From Casuarina equisetifolia (Eukaryota; Streptophyta; Magnoliopsida; Fagales; Casuarinaceae), in the NCBI GenBank assembly GCA_028551475.1, contig CM052360.1, positions 4,638,501-4,702,500 of the forward strand: a DNA stretch of 64,000 nt, read 5' to 3'. Below, one piece after another: positions 59,709 to 64,000 of this stretch (positions within the stretch are counted from its first letter, which is position 1; each line of letters starts with the position of its first letter). The translations under genes were made by a program, and so were the position numbers. Under the pieces are notes generated by a model. The model ran no database searches and was not told the origin of the DNA. It saw only the letters and a list, made by a program, of their open reading frames with translations.

Positions 59709-62085
59709 CTACTGAAGCTGGAGTTTCCGCAACTCAAACTCGATTTCTAGTTGCTGCCGCATCCGCTGCAAATCTTGCAGAAACTGCCGCTTCCGCTGCA
59801 ACTCCTGCTGATGCTGCTCCTCCATCTGCCGCCTGCGCTCGCGCTGCTGCTCGTCCTCATGTGGCCACCAGTCGAGCAGCTGCTGAACCCGCTGCTGGTC
59901 CCGCTCACCCTGCTCGATCAACTGCTGAATTCTCTCCTGTATCAACTGGGCAGGCGTCGTAGTTTTCACTATGCCGTTGTCACGCCAACTTTTCTTCACA
60001 GCTTGAACAAAGCGCCTGTTCTTTTTATGTTGACACGAAGTAGCCAACTTACTCTTAACCTCATCGAATGCTTGAATATCCGCTGGGGCAACAAAAGCTC
60101 TATGGAAGAGGAAAAATTATCATAAGCGAAGGCAAGAGGCTAAAATACCAGTTGTAGTCAACCTAGAAAATGAAACAGTAAAAAACACACATGCACACAA
60201 AAACAAATGACGTAACCATCCAAACCTTATTGTGAACACTCCAACAGATTTGCATATGACCTACAACTTCATCAAGAATATTTCAAACCTATTATCTATA
60301 TCTCAAATATACCAAACCTATTACCTACATCTCAAATATACCAGAATTTCCAAACTCTCCTCTCAATATTACAACAAAGTTCATATGACCCAAGAGCACG
60401 AAGGAAAGAAAATCTTGATGACTTTCAAGCTGATTCTCAAGAGTTGATAAATTAACAGACGTTTCACAAGACAATTTCAGTAACATTGCACATCACATGT
60501 TCTAGTGTACAGATAGCATGAGCAGCTACTGGCATAGGGCTTGTCAACTCTAACGGCACACACATGGCAAAGGTCACTTGCCCATCAGCCTACTTTCCCA
60601 TACACATGGGAATGGGCACTTCCCCATCACCCTAGTGCCATCTCAAAACCTGCCAGCTGCTTAAAACCTAGGAGAAGGAGATCCATGCACCAGCGCGTTA
60701 AGCAAAGAGGGGTGCTCATTAACGTGGGAAAAGGATGCATAAAAATCATAGGAATCGGTGGGGCCTAATCATTACGTGTTCAGGGGCCTTCAATAAAGCT
60801 CCACATCCCGATCATATTGCTTATCCAGTCACTAAATGTTTTAAGGAATATACAGACACCATCAGCTTGAAAGATCACAAAAAAACAAGCATGAGGAGGT
60901 GAAAATGGCCCGGCAGATTCACAAGAACAAAGGGAACAATATATACTACAAATCACACAAATATTCCTTAAAATGTCGGAGAAGAAATCCTGTTTCGAAC
61001 CACTGTTCATCAATACCGGCCACCACTTCATACATCTTTTTCGAGGAAATGCAACTAACACATATCCGATAGATCTTATGTTCTCAAATAAAATATTGGA
61101 ATTCACCTGTTTCTCAGTACCAGTAGGTTTATGATAAATGCAACTAAAACCAAGATGTCAAGATCAAATGAAGCCTTCCATATAAAGTACTTGCCAACTG
61201 TTGACATAGTTGACACAGATGCTATGCTCTAGTATGGAATTCTCAACTACTTTGGTTGACCATTACTTCTTTCCCAAATTGAACTACAGATAAGATCTAA
61301 ACCGAAACTTACGAAACCTTTTTTTCCCAAGAAATCGAACTAGCAAAATAAACAAGTCCAAAAGTATTCCAACTTCATCACAGTTTGAAATCAAACTATG
61401 CCCACGGTGATGCAGGATTACTAACATGTGCCAACAGTCCAAGATCAAATTGTTGAACCTTTTATTACTATTGTTCCTCAATTTACCTTTTTCTTCTTTT
61501 ATTTCTTTATATCTTTCCTCGTGTACTCTTTTAGTTGTAAGGACGCAGGATTATCAACTTTCACCAGGATGAGAACATATGGATACTGCAGGTAAAGCAT
61601 TTTTCCAGTTTACCTTCAGTCCCAGTCCGCAATGTACCCATTCTAGTGCTGCAAGTTTCGAAAACTAAATATTAAGTGACACCATAACACTATTTCTTGA
61701 AAGAAACCGCCCCGTGATGCCCCACTCCAAATCATAAATTGATATGCATCCAATAAAACGTAGCCCCTCCTTTCCCTTTTCCTACGCCAACAACCTTACC
61801 AACTCAAGCTGAACCAACAAATTTATTCTATTGCACCAAATTTCTAATTATTTCCTCTTTGGCATAGGCTATGTCTTGGCATTCTTTCAACACGTCAAAG
61901 GTTTCCAGAGTCAAAAGTTCCCATGAAGTTCGCATTCTTCATCCAAGTCCCAAGACATTTAAAAAATTTGGGGTTCGTACCTCAGGCAACAGCATGCCCG
62001 ATTTGCACCAAAACCTAAGGCCTTATGCCAGGTTGCATTCTTTGGAATGGAAAATAATTTTTCCACTGCAGTAACTCTTCACAAA

Positions 62086-62121
<36 letters not shown>

Positions 62122-63977
62122 AATAAATAAAAAAGATAACGAAGCAAGCATAGATTTCGAGAGAACTGATGCACGCCAGAATTTATGTCCACTCTTCAGC
62201 ACCAAAAGTTTGCTATAATCATCTGCATAGGTTTGCTATCACCGTCTACATAATTTCTAGAATCCCAAGACTAACATGACCATACAGTGGAAATCAACGT
62301 AGTATCTAGCACAACACACTCTTAACATTCAGCAACAAAGGAGGTAACGTTCATTGTCTAACCACCATACTGAAATTGCAACATTGTATGAGAAGAAGTA
62401 AACCCATACCGATCCGTCCCCAATACCACTATTCAAAATCTCACAAAGGCAATCATAGTGGACTTCCATCTATTGGCCCCATCTTTCACAGACAATGGAT
62501 CAATATCAAATTCCCCACGGTCACAGAGATGAACTGAACAACAACTACAAGTTCCCAAAAACTTTTAAATGATACCCTAAAAGGGCCCACAATTCCCAAG
62601 AGCATGATTATAAGAAACTCTCTATTCTGCAGGCATAATACAATTTAATAAGTTATTAAGCAACCAAGTCATTTCAAAGTGCGGCACAAACTTCAGGTCA
62701 GGTGTTGTACTAGGTTCATGGTCTCGTTTGCATCTGAAAGCATGTTTTCTCTTTAGTATGAAACCCAACAAAGCAGAACCAGTTAACACATTTGGGGGGA
62801 CACGAATGCAAGATAAGAGGTGAAGAAAAGCCCGGTATATACATCGTCCAACATGTCAACCAACGTAACATTTCCCAATCAGTTTAAATCAATTTGTCCA
62901 ACTTAATCTAGCAGATGTCAAACATAAGGTCATACATACATATCCATGCTAGAGCCTCTGTTCTATAATCACCAAGGCAAACAATACATCGGGACTATCT
63001 ACCAACTACAAAAGTAAGTGCAGCTAATGCCTTTGACAGTGTTTTCGTGAAACCTTCCCAATTGCCATTGTAAATCTACATACCACGTACTTTGTAATAT
63101 AAGTAATTAAATCACCACCTAGGACATCCAAAATATTAACATACTTACGTTTCTTGTTGCGTTCCAAAGAATTGGACTAAGTATTTTACAGGATCTGGTG
63201 ACAGCTTGAAGACTCTGCGTACCTGTAAGAGAATCAACAAAATCAAATTACCACATCACCAAAGAATTTACACACAAATAAAACCAATACAAGCACCATT
63301 AGTTAAACATGCATAAAAATGATCAGACATGCGTCGGTCATCAATTCCAACAAAGTGGTCAATCCGCACCTTGTTCCGAAGTTTCAGATTAACCCTTGAG
63401 GACAAGGGTTTGGTGAAGAGGTGGGGATTGCCATGATCTACCCATAGTCAAGATTCTATCAAGATAGGGGCTGGATAAAACTTCTAGAAGGATAGAAATA
63501 AGATAAGGTCTCTGGAAGATGGAAGAGGGATCGCAAAGAGACTATAGAAGATAGACAAGGAGGTGCAGAGGCTCAATAGAGACTAGGGGTATTCTGGTAA
63601 TTTTATGAATTAAAATTTAAATAGTTTTTAGTGCAATTAGCTTTCCGTCCTTCCTACTAAAGGTTACTCGAATTACCGGAAGACTTTGTTCTTCCAGATC
63701 ATTTCATTGTTTTCCGTTGAGAATTAACACAGTTCGTTACAATAGTTCTTGACATTTGAACCAAGAGAGGAGGGAGAAAAAAAAAAAAACCTTAGCATCC
63801 ACGCAACCAACATCGATAAAAGAATATGGAAATTGAGATTCAAATAGTGTGAAAGAAAAAACAGACCTTGGCAGGCCACAGAGGGAGCCCCTGCTGGTAC
63901 TTGGCAACGACGAGATCACCAGGACGAAACTGGCCCTCGTACCTGACCTTGTTCCTGCGTCTACGCGGCAGACGCAT
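59709..63977 (-). CDS. Small PWWP-domain protein with Gln/Glu/Arg-rich coiled-coil tail, 191 aa
   Basis: Three exons join in phase: 63867-63977 (111 nt), 63149-63222 (74 nt) and 59709-60099 (391 nt including TAG). A basic start (MRLPRRRRNKVRYEGQ) leads into a PWWP domain at about residues 19-100: GDLVVAKYQQGLPLWPAKV, then KLSPDPVKYLVQFFGTQQ and AFVAPADIQAFDEVKSKL. This matches PWWP domains of the HUA2/HULK and HDGF type, which bind methylated histone tails and DNA. Residues about 105-191 are a charged, Gln-rich coiled coil (RDQQRVQQLLDWWP, RRRQMEEQHQQELQRKRQ). HUA2-type proteins are many times longer and carry an RPR domain that is absent here. The ATG at 63977 suits the domain, but the frame stays open to the window edge, so an earlier start is possible. 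The second intron is about 3 kb. Confidence 0.85.
60100..63148 (-). other. Large intron of the PWWP gene
   Basis: About 3.05 kb, beginning with donor AAAC/GTAAGT and ending CATAG. No nested gene is recognised. It contains the (AAT)n/(AAAT)n microsatellite at about 62085-62132. Confidence 0.75.
62085..62132. repeat. Compound (AAT)n(AAAT)n microsatellite
   Basis: About nine AAT repeats followed by about five AAAT repeats inside the PWWP intron. Confidence 0.9.
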
Positions 63978-64000
63978 AGTGCTTGATGGAGCCTCAAAAG

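Noticed and set aside
59696-60125. Ala-rich and Leu-rich plus-strand frames
   Set aside because: They are antisense to the Gln/Glu/Arg-rich exon of the PWWP gene, whose CAG/CTG-type codons produce them.

Overview
The window is nuclear DNA from a flowering plant, almost certainly a eudicot. Genes are split by GT-AG introns, intergenic DNA is AT-rich, and the recognisable products are plant-specific: a PLS-class PPR protein, a B-sister MADS-box factor and a BIG BROTHER-type RING ligase. There are no operons, CRISPR arrays or bacterial features. I built exon models by hand from splice sites, reading phase and family similarity.

Layout. 0-8 kb is gene-dense. It holds the 5' part of a BIG BROTHER-related E3 ligase (minus), a tRNA-Pro(AGG), an uncharacterised three-exon 426-aa protein (minus) and an intronless PPR gene (plus). 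8-11 kb shows no gene. A complete six-exon B-sister MADS-box gene (minus) lies at 11.0-13.3 kb. From 14.8 to 30.4 kb the DNA is transposon: a decayed Ty3/gypsy chromovirus-like element split by a full-length 6-kb L1-type LINE with a poly-A tail and target-site duplication, then a second, more decayed LINE of the same family.

30.4-49.2 kb is a zone of decaying host genes. It holds a minus-strand CTF18 (clamp-loader) pseudogene with introns still in place but frameshifts, a nonsense codon and a damaged Walker A motif. An apparently intact small coiled-coil gene (plus) follows, then a damaged copy of the snRNA-activating complex subunit SNAP43 (minus). A duplicated segment of about 0.4 kb links 13.5 kb and 43.6 kb. 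49-59.7 kb is gene-poor and contains a degraded Ty1/copia element (minus). The window ends with a small PWWP-domain gene (minus) whose second intron is 3 kb and whose C-terminal half is a Gln/Glu/Arg-rich coiled coil.

The host genes do not form a pathway. The themes are protein turnover in organ-size control (BIG BROTHER), organelle RNA processing (PPR), ovule and seed-coat identity (B-sister MADS), and chromatin or replication functions (PWWP, dead CTF18, damaged SNAP43). The items most worth a second look are the compact PWWP-coiled-coil protein, the block of decayed CTF18 and SNAP43 copies, the dispersed 3'-end duplication and the nested LINE.
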